49,710 bases of DNA from Actinomycetota bacterium (GTDB taxonomy: Bacteria > Actinomycetota > Acidimicrobiia > IMCC26256 > VFJJ01). Under the pieces are notes generated by a model, which was not told the origin of the DNA, ran no database searches, and saw only the letters and a program-made list of their open reading frames with translations. Position numbers and translations under genes: made by a program. The first letter of the stretch is position 1. The number at the start of each line of letters is the position of its first letter. The stretch lies in contig VFJJ01000130.1 in NCBI GenBank assembly GCA_009886115.1, forward strand, positions 1 through 49,710, in the 5' to 3' direction. Shown here piece by piece: positions 15,441-23,686 of the stretch.

Positions 15441-16484
15441 GTGGCCCAGGCCGAAGGACGTACCGAGAAAGCGACACCCAAACGCAAGCGCGACGCGCGC
15501 CGTGAGGGCCAGGTCGTGAAGTCGGTCGAGGTCTCCACTGCCCTGTCGCTCCTGGCCGGCCTCATCGCGATCAAGGCCTTCGTGCCCCTCGTGACCGGCA
15601 GCATCGTGGATGGCGCCCGTGGGATCTGGGCCAACGCCGGCGCTGGGATCTCCCGCGATGCCCTGGCCGGGGATGCATCGAGGATGTTCCTGGTCGGCGC
15701 GGCGCCGTTTCTCGGTACCGCGCTCGTGCTCGGGGTGGTCGGAGGCTTCGCCCAGACCGGCTTCGCCTTCGCCATAGCAGCCGCCAAGCCCAAGCTCTCG
15801 AACCTGAGCCTGAAGCGGGGGCTCGGACAGCTCAAGCCCGGTCGGGCCGGCTGGACCCTCCTGAAGGAGTCCCTCAAGGTCGGGATCTTCTTCCTCGCCG
15901 TCAAGGGCCCGATCACCAACTGGATGGCGGGCTTCTCGACGGCCAAGTCGCTGTCGGCCTGGGTGACGAGCACCAGCACGATGGTGTGGTTGGCCCTCGT
16001 GCGGGGTGTCGTGCTCGGTTTCGTGATCGGGGCGGCCGACTACCTCGTGGCCAAGCGGCGCATCAACAAGCAGATCCGGATGTCGAAGCAGGAGGTGAAG
16101 GAAGAGCACAAGAGCAACGAAGGCGACCCGAGAATCAAGGGCCAGCGGCGCCGTCGAGCCCAGGAGCTCTCCCGGAACCGGATGATGAGCGAGGTGGGCA
16201 ACGCCGACGTCGTGATCACGAACCCGACGCACTACGCCGTGGCGCTCAAGTACGTCGACGGTGAGCCCGCGCCGCGAGTCGTGGCCATGGGCGCCGACCA
16301 CCTGGCGCTCAAGATCCGGAAGCTGGCTTACCGCCACGGCGTGCTCGTCCAACAAGACCCCCCGCTCGCTCGAGCCATCTACCGCCGCTGCAAGGTGGGT
16401 CAGTACATCCCGTCGATGCTCTACGAGGCCGTTGCCGTCGTGATCGCCACGGCGTACCGCCGTCGACTCAGAGGGATCGCATGA
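15441..16484 (+). CDS. flhB: Flagellar export switch protein FlhB
   Basis: FlhB sets substrate specificity of the export apparatus and cleaves itself when the hook is finished. The 347-residue protein starts AQAEGRTEKATPKRKRDARREGQVVKS (family: sGE.TE.PT.krl..AReeGqv..S), has four hydrophobic segments to about residue 205, and a cytoplasmic domain with the autocleavage site NPTH (261-264) in DVVITNPTHYAVALKY. The C-terminus PPLARAIYRRCKVGQYIPSMLYEAVAVVIA is typical. GTG at 15441 follows GCGCGAGG. flhA overlaps its last four bases. Confidence 0.96.
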   Translation: MAQAEGRTEKATPKRKRDARREGQVVKSVEVSTALSLLAGLIAIKAFVPLVTGSIVDGARGIWANAGAGISRDALAGDASRMFLVGAAPFLGTALVLGVVGGFAQTGFAFAIAAAKPKLSNLSLKRGLGQLKPGRAGWTLLKESLKVGIFFLAVKGPITNWMAGFSTAKSLSAWVTSTSTMVWLALVRGVVLGFVIGAADYLVAKRRINKQIRMSKQEVKEEHKSNEGDPRIKGQRRRRAQELSRNRMMSEVGNADVVITNPTHYAVALKYVDGEPAPRVVAMGADHLALKIRKLAYRHGVLVQQDPPLARAIYRRCKVGQYIPSMLYEAVAVVIATAYRRRLRGIA

Positions 16485-18529
16485 AGAACCGCATGGCCAA
16501 CGGTGCGCTGCCGATGTTCGTCATCGGCGCCCTCTTGATGATGGTGCTGCCCGTCCCGCCGTTCGTCCTCGACATCATGCTGACGCTGAACATCGGCGTG
16601 GCCATCCTCATCCTCATCACCACCATCCTCTTGAAGGACAGCGTCGACTTCTCGATCATGCCGTCGCTGCTCCTGGTGACGACGTTGGTTCGGCTGTCGC
16701 TGTCGGTGGCGGCCACCCGCCTGGTGCTGATCCACGGCCATGCCGGCAAGGTGATCGAGACCTTCGGCCACATCGTGATCGGCGGGTCGGTCGTCGTCGG
16801 CCTCGTCATCTTCTTGATCCTGATCGTCATCCAGGCCGCGGTGATCACCCACGGCGCCGGACGCGTCGCCGAGGTCGCGGCCCGCTTCACGCTCGACGCC
16901 ATGCCCGGCAAGCAGATGGCGATCGACGCCGACCTGACCTCCGGGCTCGTCGACGAAGAGGGCGCCCGCGAGCGGCGGCGGCTCGTCGCCAAGGAAGCCG
17001 ACTTCTACGGGGCGATGGACGGCGCGTCGAAGTTCGTCAAGGGCGACGTGATGGCCGGGATCGTGATCGTGATGGTCAACCTGCTCGGTGGCTTCGCCAT
17101 CGGGGTCGGCCAGAAGGGGATGAGCTTCGGCGAAGCCATCACCACTTACTCCCTGCTGACGATCGGCGAGGGCCTCGTCGCTCAGATCCCGGCGCTGCTG
17201 ATCTCGATCTCGACCGGTCTGCTCGTCACCCGGGTGGGCACCGGTGACGACCTCGGAAGCTCCGTCGGCACCCAGCTGCTCGGCGGGGGCCGCAACATGC
17301 GCATAGCCGGCATCGTCATCGGCATCTTCGCTCTGCTCCCGGGCCTGCCGAAGCTGCCGTTCATCCTCGTGGCCGGGACCATGTTCCTCCTCGGGAGCCG
17401 GCCGATGCCAGATGCGCTCGGGGGCGGTCCCGTCGACGACGTTCCGGCCGTCAAGGTCAATCCCGATACGCCCGAGGCGATCATCGGCGAGATGCGGGTC
17501 GAGCCCCTCGAGCTGCACCTGGCCTATGACATCCTCGATCTGATCGACACGGCTCGAGGTGGGGACCTCCTCGAGCGGGTCCGGGCGTTGCGCCGCCAGA
17601 TCGCCATGGAGCTCGGCGTCGTGATGCCGTTCGTGCGGACTCGCGACGACGTGACCCTGGACCCCACGTCGTATCGCGTGCTCGTGCAGGGCACCGAGAC
17701 CGCGAAGGGGACGGCCCCACGCGACCAGGTGCTCGCGCTGCCGATGGGCGATGGGCGTGACCTGCGCAACCTCGGCGGTACCGACACGATCGAGCCGGTC
17801 TTCGGGCTCACAGCGTTCTGGGTACCGGTCCACAACCGGGCCGCAGCCGCAGCGACCGGCGCCACGGTCGTCGACCGATCGTCGGTGATCGTGACCCACC
17901 TCGCCGAGGTCGTGCGCCGCAACGCCGCCCGGCTGCTGTCGCGCCAGGACGTGCAGATGCTCGTGGAAGGCCTGCGCTACGAGGAGCCCCTCCTGGCCAA
18001 CGAGATCGGCTCGGAGCATCTCCCGCTGAGCACGCTCCACGCCGTGCTGCGCGGGCTCCTCGACGACGCCGTGTGCATTCGCGACCTCGGTCGCATCACC
18101 GAGGCCATCTCGGGCAAGGCCCGCGAGACCCGGTCGGTCGAGACGCTCGTGGCCGCGGCCCGGGTGGCGCTGGCCCCGGCGATCATCGCGGCGCTGGCCC
18201 CCCAGGGGAAGTTGGCCATCATCGTCTTCGATCCGCAGCAGGAGACCCAGCTCCACGAGTCGCTGCGCGAGATCGACGGCGAGGTCCGTCTCGTCCTCGA
18301 GCCCCAGCGGACCAACCACATCCAGCAGGAGATCCAGACCATCGTGGCCACGGGCAACGACGGCGCCAACCCGGTCGCCGTCGTGTGCAGCCAAGCCCTG
18401 CGCAATCCGTTGCACCGGCTGCTCCAGGCCCTGGGCCTCGAGACGAACGTCATCGCCTACCCCGAGCTCCCGAACTCGTTGGAGCTCGTCACGATCGGAG
18501 TGATCGGCCATGCCCGAGTCGAAGTCTGA
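16481..18529 (+). CDS. flhA: Flagellar export protein FlhA
   Basis: FlhA is the nonameric export-gate component that couples proton flow to export and docks chaperone-substrate complexes. The 682-residue protein has eight hydrophobic segments in the first half, with the conserved cytoplasmic loop GRVAEVAARFTLDAMPGKQMAIDADL followed by EADFYGAMDGASKFVKGDVMAGI. The soluble C-terminal half holds motifs such as VIVTHLAEVVRRNAARLLSRQDVQMLVE and LLDDAVCIRDLGRITEAI. The length is normal (about 690). Four-base overlap with flhB; the FlhF-like gene starts 20 bases inside its 3' end. Confidence 0.97.
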   Translation: MKNRMANGALPMFVIGALLMMVLPVPPFVLDIMLTLNIGVAILILITTILLKDSVDFSIMPSLLLVTTLVRLSLSVAATRLVLIHGHAGKVIETFGHIVIGGSVVVGLVIFLILIVIQAAVITHGAGRVAEVAARFTLDAMPGKQMAIDADLTSGLVDEEGARERRRLVAKEADFYGAMDGASKFVKGDVMAGIVIVMVNLLGGFAIGVGQKGMSFGEAITTYSLLTIGEGLVAQIPALLISISTGLLVTRVGTGDDLGSSVGTQLLGGGRNMRIAGIVIGIFALLPGLPKLPFILVAGTMFLLGSRPMPDALGGGPVDDVPAVKVNPDTPEAIIGEMRVEPLELHLAYDILDLIDTARGGDLLERVRALRRQIAMELGVVMPFVRTRDDVTLDPTSYRVLVQGTETAKGTAPRDQVLALPMGDGRDLRNLGGTDTIEPVFGLTAFWVPVHNRAAAAATGATVVDRSSVIVTHLAEVVRRNAARLLSRQDVQMLVEGLRYEEPLLANEIGSEHLPLSTLHAVLRGLLDDAVCIRDLGRITEAISGKARETRSVETLVAAARVALAPAIIAALAPQGKLAIIVFDPQQETQLHESLREIDGEVRLVLEPQRTNHIQQEIQTIVATGNDGANPVAVVCSQALRNPLHRLLQALGLETNVIAYPELPNSLELVTIGVIGHARVEV

Positions 18530-20117
18530 GCTGTACGAACCCACGACGTTCCGGTCCTCGTCGGGCCCATCGGCCGCCTCGGGCGGACGTGCGCCGGTGA
18601 CGCTCGACATCGACGAGGGGATCATCGTGGTCGAAGCGCCGACCGCCGAGCAGGCGCTGGCGCAGGTGGCGGCCCAGCTCGGCGACGACGCCCGCATCGT
18701 CTCGGCCGAGCGAATCCAACGCGGCGGACTGGCCGGGTTCTTCGCCAAGGAGATGGTCCAGATCACGGCCCAGAGCGCATCCAGCGCCGGAGCTGCACCG
18801 TCACCGACGCGCACTCCGCTGGAGTCGCGACGCTCGAACGACCGGGACGATCCCAGCGGGGCACCGGTTGGCGTCGATCGGGTGCTCGATCTGTTGTCGG
18901 ACCGGGTCGACGATCGCGAGCAGGACTTCGGCGCTGCCTTGCGCGAGCACCTCCGGGAGCGACGCGACCGACCAGGCGAGGGTCTCACCGGAGGATCGGG
19001 CGCGATGGCCGGCGCGATGGGCGAGTCCGCGTCGGCACCGTCGCACGCGGCACCGTCGGAGAGCTCGACCTGGCGTCGACCGGTTCCCGTTCCGACGCCG
19101 CGGCAGTCTCTGGACCAGGCGGTCCAAGACCGGGCGGTCCAGGACCACACGGCACCTGGGCGGGGTCGGGCCGATCGACCGATCACGGTCCCAACCCCGC
19201 CCCGGCCGTCGACGTCACCTCGCCGGGCCGCGCCGGCTGCGGTCGAGCACATCCTCCGACAGGCCATCGCCGACCTCCCCGAGATCACGAGCCCCCCTCC
19301 CGAACCCGCAACCCCGCGCCGAAACGGTGCCACCAACGCTGATCGCAGCGGTGATCCCGTGCCTGGTCAGACCCATGTTCGCGCAGAATCGGCGGCAGAA
19401 TCGGCGGCAGAATCGGCCATCGAATCGGCCGCCGAATCGACCGCCGAATCGACACGTCCGACGACCACCGCAACGGCCACCGCAACCACGGCCGCCCCCA
19501 CCACTGCCCCCACGATCACGGCATCGCCACGACGAGGCCGACTCGCCGCCACGTACGACACATTCGTCACGCCGGGTCAGGGAGCGATCGGATGGAGCAC
19601 CGACGCGCTCGTCCACCGGGGCGTTCCCCTCACGATCTGCCGGTCGACCTTCGATCTCGATCCCGACGACGACGCCGGCTGGATCTACGCGATCGCCGGC
19701 GCCGTCAGCCCCTATTGCCGACCGCTCCCTGCCGGGTCCTCGGTCATTGCCGGCCCCCGCCTCGACCGGGTGGCCGAGGCCCTCGACGTGCCGTTGGTGA
19801 GCTACCCCGATGACCCGCCCTACGGGGGCTCGGTGGCGCTGCGGATGCGCACCGAGGACGCTGCGTCACGGTCATGGTTCGATCGTGTCCGGGGTGATCG
19901 CTGGTTGCATGTCGTGGCCGGCGGGCCCTGGAAGGACCTCGTGGCCCAGGAGCCGGCAGTGGTCTCGTGGGTCGGTGACGACGGGCTCATCCGAGCCCTG
20001 CAGCTGTGCGCGACCTACGACGTGGGGCTGGCGTACGGAACCTTGGGCAACCAACTGGTCCGCACCCAGCCGGTCGACGTCGCCATCGCTCTGCGTGGCT
20101 TGATCGACCGTCACTGA
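18510..20117 (+). CDS. FlhF-like protein lacking recognisable GTPase motifs
   Basis: True FlhF is an SRP-type GTPase that places the flagellum at the pole. This 535-residue protein has an FlhF-like N-terminal segment (residues 32-90): a strand VVEAPTAEQALAQVAAQLGDDARIVSAERIQRGGLAGFFAKEMVQITAQ, matching the B domain (..eAl..vr..lG.dAvIls.r....gg..GfFak..veitA). A long disordered S/T/P/A-rich linker with repeats follows (about 90-340). The C-terminal 190 residues end in DVGLAYGTLGNQLVRTQPVDVAIALRGLI, like the end of an FlhF NG domain. However, no P-loop (GxxGxGKT) is present, and TKxD is replaced by WVGDD. So either it is a degenerate FlhF or an unrelated domain with a similar end. It overlaps flhA by 20 bases; no flhG follows. 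Confidence 0.6.
   Translation: MPESKSELYEPTTFRSSSGPSAASGGRAPVTLDIDEGIIVVEAPTAEQALAQVAAQLGDDARIVSAERIQRGGLAGFFAKEMVQITAQSASSAGAAPSPTRTPLESRRSNDRDDPSGAPVGVDRVLDLLSDRVDDREQDFGAALREHLRERRDRPGEGLTGGSGAMAGAMGESASAPSHAAPSESSTWRRPVPVPTPRQSLDQAVQDRAVQDHTAPGRGRADRPITVPTPPRPSTSPRRAAPAAVEHILRQAIADLPEITSPPPEPATPRRNGATNADRSGDPVPGQTHVRAESAAESAAESAIESAAESTAESTRPTTTATATATTAAPTTAPTITASPRRGRLAATYDTFVTPGQGAIGWSTDALVHRGVPLTICRSTFDLDPDDDAGWIYAIAGAVSPYCRPLPAGSSVIAGPRLDRVAEALDVPLVSYPDDPPYGGSVALRMRTEDAASRSWFDRVRGDRWLHVVAGGPWKDLVAQEPAVVSWVGDDGLIRALQLCATYDVGLAYGTLGNQLVRTQPVDVAIALRGLIDRH
19382..19453 (+). repeat. 12-bp tandem codon repeat inside the FlhF-like linker
   Basis: About six imperfect copies of a 12-bp unit (GCAGAATCGGCG and variants) encode AESA, AESA, IESA, AEST and similar units. 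The early copies are identical, the later ones diverged. It lies in the disordered linker and keeps frame. Confidence 0.85.
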
Positions 20118-20130
20118 CGAGGAGCCGGCC

Positions 20131-20481
20131 ATGGACCCCGACGAGGCGCAACCGGGACCGATCGACGTCACCGACACGGGGCTCGATCCTCTCGACGCGC
20201 CGACAGGCACGATCGCCGAAGCTGCGAGCCCCGTCCGGTCGGCCACGCTCCCGGGCAGGACGAGCCCGTTGCGCCGGCTGATCGGCGTGCTCGGGCTGCT
20301 GGCCCTCGTACCGACCGCCTGGATGCTGTTCAAGGATCAGATCACCGTGTCGGACGCCGGACAGCGAGCCGCCATCACCTACGTCGCGGTCCGGATCGCC
20401 TTGCGCTTGACCGGTTGGGGGATCGCCAGCGTGGCCCAGTTCCTCGACACGAACGACACCGGTATCCCCAAGCCGCTCTGA
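20131..20481 (+). CDS. Small hypothetical membrane protein at the end of the flagellar operon
   Basis: I do not recognise this 116-residue protein. It starts at an ATG following GAGGAGCCGGCC, 13 bases after the FlhF-like gene. Residues 1-45 are acidic and polar with repeated ID/LD and T residues. RTSPLRRLIGVLGLLALVPTAWMLF (about 43-67) is a basic-flanked membrane helix. A second amphipathic or weakly hydrophobic segment (AAITYVAVRIALRLTGWGIASVAQFL) follows, and the tail is polar. The charge pattern suggests both ends may be cytoplasmic if the second segment inserts. Close spacing and strand make it part of the flhB-flhA unit, so a role in flagellar placement or export is possible but unproven. 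Confidence 0.65.
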   Translation: MDPDEAQPGPIDVTDTGLDPLDAPTGTIAEAASPVRSATLPGRTSPLRRLIGVLGLLALVPTAWMLFKDQITVSDAGQRAAITYVAVRIALRLTGWGIASVAQFLDTNDTGIPKPL

Positions 20482-20561
20482 CGGGTCTCGGCGACGAACA
20501 GCGCGGCCAGCCGGGGGTTCGCGCGTTCATCCCGGAGCGCAAAGTGTCCGGGACCGATCAC

Positions 20562-20589
20562 GGCCCGAGGGGACCGGCCCGAGGGGACC
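20562..20589. repeat. 14-bp perfect tandem duplication between convergent genes
   Basis: GGCCCGAGGGGACC occurs twice back to back in the 118-bp gap (20482-20599) between the small membrane protein and the HD-GYP gene, which converge here. No canonical terminator with a T-run is visible in this gap. Confidence 0.8.
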
Positions 20590-20599
20590 GGCTCCTGCA

Positions 20600-22120
20600 T
20601 CAGCCCGAGCCGAAGAGCTCCAGGGCAGCGCGAACGACCATGGGGTCGAAGCGCACCCCGGCGCCTTCTTGGAGCCTGGCGACGACCTCGCTCATGGTGA
20701 ACGCCTTCCGGGCCGCCGATCCGGTGATCGGGTTGCTCCAGCTGTCGTAGGCGTCAGCCACGGCGATGATGCGAGCCCCGAGGGGGATCTCCTCGCCCGC
20801 GAGCCCATCGGGGAACCCGGTGCCGTCCCAATGCTCGTGATGGGCCCGGATCGCCTTCGACACGTCGGGCCCGGCCGACACCCGCGCGTACCGGTCGCTC
20901 CGAATCGCGTGCTGCTGCCACCGGTCGATCATCTCCGGGTCGCCGTCGGTCGGCGGTTCCATCATCGCGTCATCGGGCAATCCGACCTTCCCGATGTCGT
21001 GCAACAGAGCGGCCAGACGGATCCGCACGAACTCCTGCCCGTCGTAGCCGAGTTGCTTGGCGAGCTCACCGGCATAGTCGGCCACGCGCGAGCTGTGCGA
21101 TCCCGGATACCCGTCGATCTCGTCGACGTGCGCCGCCAGCTTCAGGGCCGCTTCCAGCTCGGTGCTCGAGGCGAGCGATTTCGAGAGCTCGTCCGCCGAG
21201 ACCGTTCCGCCCCCCTCGATACTGCGTGCGGCCTCCAGGGCCCGTTCCGCCAACTCCCTGGCGATGCGAACGTCGGACGCGACCTCGGGGCCGGCGTGGC
21301 CCATGGCCATCCTGAGCGCCTCGCTGTTGACGGGCGAGAAGGTCGCGGTGACCTCGGCCATCTCCCGACCGAGCTCGAGGGCGCCCGCGATCGACAGGTC
21401 GCTGGCGAGGAGCGCGAATCGGGCCTCGTCGATCGTGAACAACTCGGAATTCACCTGCCGCGCCAGGTCGGCGAGCAGCAGCGACATCCGTCGGCGGAGG
21501 AGCCGCAGGGCCTCGCGGTCCATACCCCTGATCGCGGCTTCCATGTTGATGATCTCGAGGAATCCCACACGCGGGAGCACCCGATCCTGGGAGAGCTCGG
21601 CCAGGCGCAGCTCGAAGGCTGACGACCCGGGCAGGTTGGTGATCTCGTCGCGCCCGCGCGCCGAGGCGTCGCCGGCTCGATACCGGTCGACCCGCTTCTC
21701 GTACGAGCTGCTCAGCGAGTCCTCGCTGTCGGGGTACCCGAGGAACGACCTGATGCCCTGCTCGTTGCCCTCACCCACGATGGCTGCGGCGCCGGCCTGC
21801 ATGATCTCGATGGCCACCGCCTCGCCGCCCGCGTGGCAGACCACGACGATCGGGGCGTTCGTGATGGTACGGAGCTCCTCGACGAGGCCGAGCGAACGCC
21901 CTCGTGGCACACGCGTCGAGACGGCGATCAGATCCGCCTGCGCGGCCCGGTGCCCATCGTCTGTGATCTCCACCGGGCAGGCGTCGGTGATGCGCTGCCG
22001 CGAGGCATCCGAGAGCCAGTAGGTCACGATCAGTCCACTGGTGACCTTGGCCGGCGGCGTCGGGGGCTGAGCCGTCGCGACGGCACCACCAGCTTCGGGG
22101 GACTCCGACATGTTGGTCAC
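20600..22120 (-). CDS. HD-GYP domain protein with degenerate receiver and GGDEF-like parts
   Basis: This is a predicted cyclic-di-GMP phosphodiesterase or a derived signalling protein (506 residues). Residues 28-130 look like a receiver fold but no acceptor aspartate context is evident. Residues 157-300 resemble a GGDEF domain (DEITNLPGSSAFELRL) in which the GGDEF loop is replaced (FTIDEARFALLA), so cyclase activity is unlikely. The HD-GYP domain at 330-500 keeps HSSRVADYA, HD at 374-375 in LLHDIGKVGLP, and HHEHWDGTGFPDGL (427-440), where the GYP tyrosine is F. The start is GTG at 22120 or ATG at 22111. It follows the FliA/WhiG sigma gene by 9 bases in the same direction, linking second-messenger signalling to flagellar expression. 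Confidence 0.85.
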   Translation of the reverse strand: MTNMSESPEAGGAVATAQPPTPPAKVTSGLIVTYWLSDASRQRITDACPVEITDDGHRAAQADLIAVSTRVPRGRSLGLVEELRTITNAPIVVVCHAGGEAVAIEIMQAGAAAIVGEGNEQGIRSFLGYPDSEDSLSSSYEKRVDRYRAGDASARGRDEITNLPGSSAFELRLAELSQDRVLPRVGFLEIINMEAAIRGMDREALRLLRRRMSLLLADLARQVNSELFTIDEARFALLASDLSIAGALELGREMAEVTATFSPVNSEALRMAMGHAGPEVASDVRIARELAERALEAARSIEGGGTVSADELSKSLASSTELEAALKLAAHVDEIDGYPGSHSSRVADYAGELAKQLGYDGQEFVRIRLAALLHDIGKVGLPDDAMMEPPTDGDPEMIDRWQQHAIRSDRYARVSAGPDVSKAIRAHHEHWDGTGFPDGLAGEEIPLGARIIAVADAYDSWSNPITGSAARKAFTMSEVVARLQEGAGVRFDPMVVRAALELFGSG

Positions 22121-22129
22121 CGATCCTTG

Positions 22130-23083
22130 TCAGGCCCGAGCGTCGGCACTGCCGCCCGCCCACGGTGCCTGCCCGGTGAGGGCCGCAACGTAGGCCGCGC
22201 GACTGCGCTTACCGGGGGCATCGGTGGCCACGTCGGGAACGCCGTCGTAGATCACCGCGAAGTAGGCTCGCATCGAGTTGACGGCTTCCGAGCGGATCTG
22301 TGAGACCCGGGCCTCGGTGAGATCCATCGACTCGGCGATGCTCTGGAGCAGCTCGCTCTTGAGGTAGTACCGCTCGATCACCTCGCGCTGGATCGGCGGC
22401 AGGTGCACGACGGCCTTCTCGAGTGCTCCCACCATCTCCCGATGGTCGAACGCCTGATCCGGAAGACGGTCGATCGACTGCTCGGGGATACGCTCACCGA
22501 GGGGGATGTCATCGACATCGGGCTGATCGAGATGCAACAGGCTGGCGTTGACCGCGGCAGCTCGGCGCAGACGCAGATCGTCGGGCGTGATGCCCAGCAG
22601 CTTTGCCAGCTCGGCGTCGGCCGGTCGCCGACCATGCTCGCTCTCGAAACGCTCCTCGACGAGCTGGAGCTCTCGGAATCCACGTCGCACACTCCGAGCC
22701 GCCCAGTCGCGTGAGCGGGTGGAGTCGATGATCGCGCCCCGGATACGGATCGAGGCGTACCGCGGGAAGGGGATGCCGGTCTCGGGCCTGTACGCGCGCG
22801 CTGCATCCACCAGCCCGAACGCGCCCGCGCTCCAGAGCTCCTGGCGGTCGACGTGGCGGGGGTACCGCATCGCAACCTGGTTGACCACGTGGGCGACGAG
22901 GTCGAGGTGCGCGGTGGCCAAGGCGTTGGCCGAAAGCCGCTCCTCTTCAGTCAGTGGTCGCTGGACCACATGTCCTCCCCGCTGGCGCCTGCCGATCGGC
23001 AGACCGTCACGACCAACCTCATCGGCCACCGCCCAGGCCGTCTTGAGCACCGGGGCCCGACCGGAAGGCGCGTCTTGGGACAT
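22130..23083 (-). CDS. fliA: FliA/WhiG-type alternative sigma factor (sigma-28)
   Basis: It directs RNA polymerase to late flagellar promoters. The 317-residue protein has region 2 (HLDLVAHVVNQVAMRYPRHVDRQELWSAGAFGLVDAARAYRPETGIPFPRYASIRIRGAIIDSTRSRDWAARSVRR), region 3 (FESEHGRRPADAELAKLLGI) and region 4 (LPPIQREVIERYYLKSELLQSIAESMDLTEARVSQIRSEAVNSMRAYF), as in FliA, SigD and WhiG. It is longer than FliA (about 240-280) through N- and C-terminal tails. The ATG at 23083 is chosen because the frame upstream is unlike any sigma factor. GCCGAT boxes in the window fit its expected target. No FlgM anti-sigma gene was found. Confidence 0.93.
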   Translation of the reverse strand: MSQDAPSGRAPVLKTAWAVADEVGRDGLPIGRRQRGGHVVQRPLTEEERLSANALATAHLDLVAHVVNQVAMRYPRHVDRQELWSAGAFGLVDAARAYRPETGIPFPRYASIRIRGAIIDSTRSRDWAARSVRRGFRELQLVEERFESEHGRRPADAELAKLLGITPDDLRLRRAAAVNASLLHLDQPDVDDIPLGERIPEQSIDRLPDQAFDHREMVGALEKAVVHLPPIQREVIERYYLKSELLQSIAESMDLTEARVSQIRSEAVNSMRAYFAVIYDGVPDVATDAPGKRSRAAYVAALTGQAPWAGGSADARA

Positions 23084-23090
23084 TGGCCGC

Positions 23091-23117
23091 TCAAGTTCTC
23101 CGGGCTTCTGCCGACAG
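23091..23117 (+). promoter_or_regulatory. Possible sigma-28-like promoter giving a leaderless FlgN-like mRNA
   Basis: TCAAGTTC (23091-23098), then GCCGACAG at 23110-23117; spacing TCAA-N15 is exact. The -10 box ends seven bases before the ATG at 23125, so the transcript would begin about at the start codon. An AGGAG also lies before the ATG, which argues instead for a leadered transcript from further upstream. A similar arrangement precedes the paralogue at 40217. Confidence 0.35.
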
Positions 23118-23124
23118 GAGCCCC

Positions 23125-23652
23125 ATGAAGCATGAGCAGGTGCTGGTGCAGTTGGTGAACGTGCTCGACCAGGAACAGGCTGCGCTGCGCCGCCTCCTCT
23201 ACCGGATGAAGCTGTGCACACTGCACCTGGCCGGTGGAGACGCCCGATTCCTCGCCCGGGCGTCCGACGACCTCAACGAGGCCCAGCAGACGTTGGCCGG
23301 GCTCGAGCTGTCGCGTGCGGTGATCGTGGCCGAAGCCGCGGCCATGCTCGACATCCCCGAGGCCGAATGCACGCTCGCGGTCATGTCGGCCCACGCACCA
23401 TCGCATCTGCAACTCGCGTTCGAGGGGTTCCGCAACAAGTCGATCGGTCTCGTGCGCGAGATCGAGGAGCTGCGCTCGATGAGCGAGCACGTGGCCACCC
23501 GGGCCGTGGCCCTGGTCGTCGATCGCATCGATCGACTCACCATGGCGTCGCTCTCGCTCACCTACGGCGAGACGTACAGCGAGAGATACGGCAGCGAGGC
23601 CTCACCAGGCTCGACCGCCGTATCGAGCGGCCGCTTCGACACCGCGCTCTAG
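23125..23652 (+). CDS. FlgN-like chaperone (paralogue of the gene at 39690-40217)
   Basis: FlgN-type chaperones hold the hook-filament junction proteins FlgK and FlgL for export. This 175-residue protein is all helical: MKHEQVLVQLVNVLDQEQAALRRLLYRMKLCTLHLAG, then DDLNEAQQTLAGLELSRAVIVAEAAAMLDIPEAECTLAVMSAHAP. Aligned by eye, it is clearly related to the protein encoded just upstream of flgK (shared LLYR..., ...L...ELxRxxxxA..A...IP...TL.....HAP). The family assignment rests on that context and the FlgN-like helical layout. The ATG at 23125 has AGGAG upstream; the gene is divergent from fliA with only 41 bp between starts. Confidence 0.65.
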   Translation: MKHEQVLVQLVNVLDQEQAALRRLLYRMKLCTLHLAGGDARFLARASDDLNEAQQTLAGLELSRAVIVAEAAAMLDIPEAECTLAVMSAHAPSHLQLAFEGFRNKSIGLVREIEELRSMSEHVATRAVALVVDRIDRLTMASLSLTYGETYSERYGSEASPGSTAVSSGRFDTAL

Positions 23653-23686
23653 CGCGGTCGCCGATCGTCCGGTCGGGCGCGCACCG

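Noticed and set aside
16421-19336. 971-codon open frame on the minus strand opposite flhA and the FlhF-like gene
   Set aside because: The translated product is H/D/R-rich without any recognisable domain, and flhA on the plus strand is unmistakable. High GC produces such antisense frames.
19382-19453. CRISPR-like repeats
   Set aside because: The units are 12 bp, in frame, without spacers, and code for a disordered linker in the FlhF-like protein.
22130-23221. Extended N-terminus for the FliA/WhiG-like sigma factor
   Set aside because: The added 46 residues overlap the start of the divergent FlgN-like gene and are unlike sigma factors; ATG 23083 is adequate.
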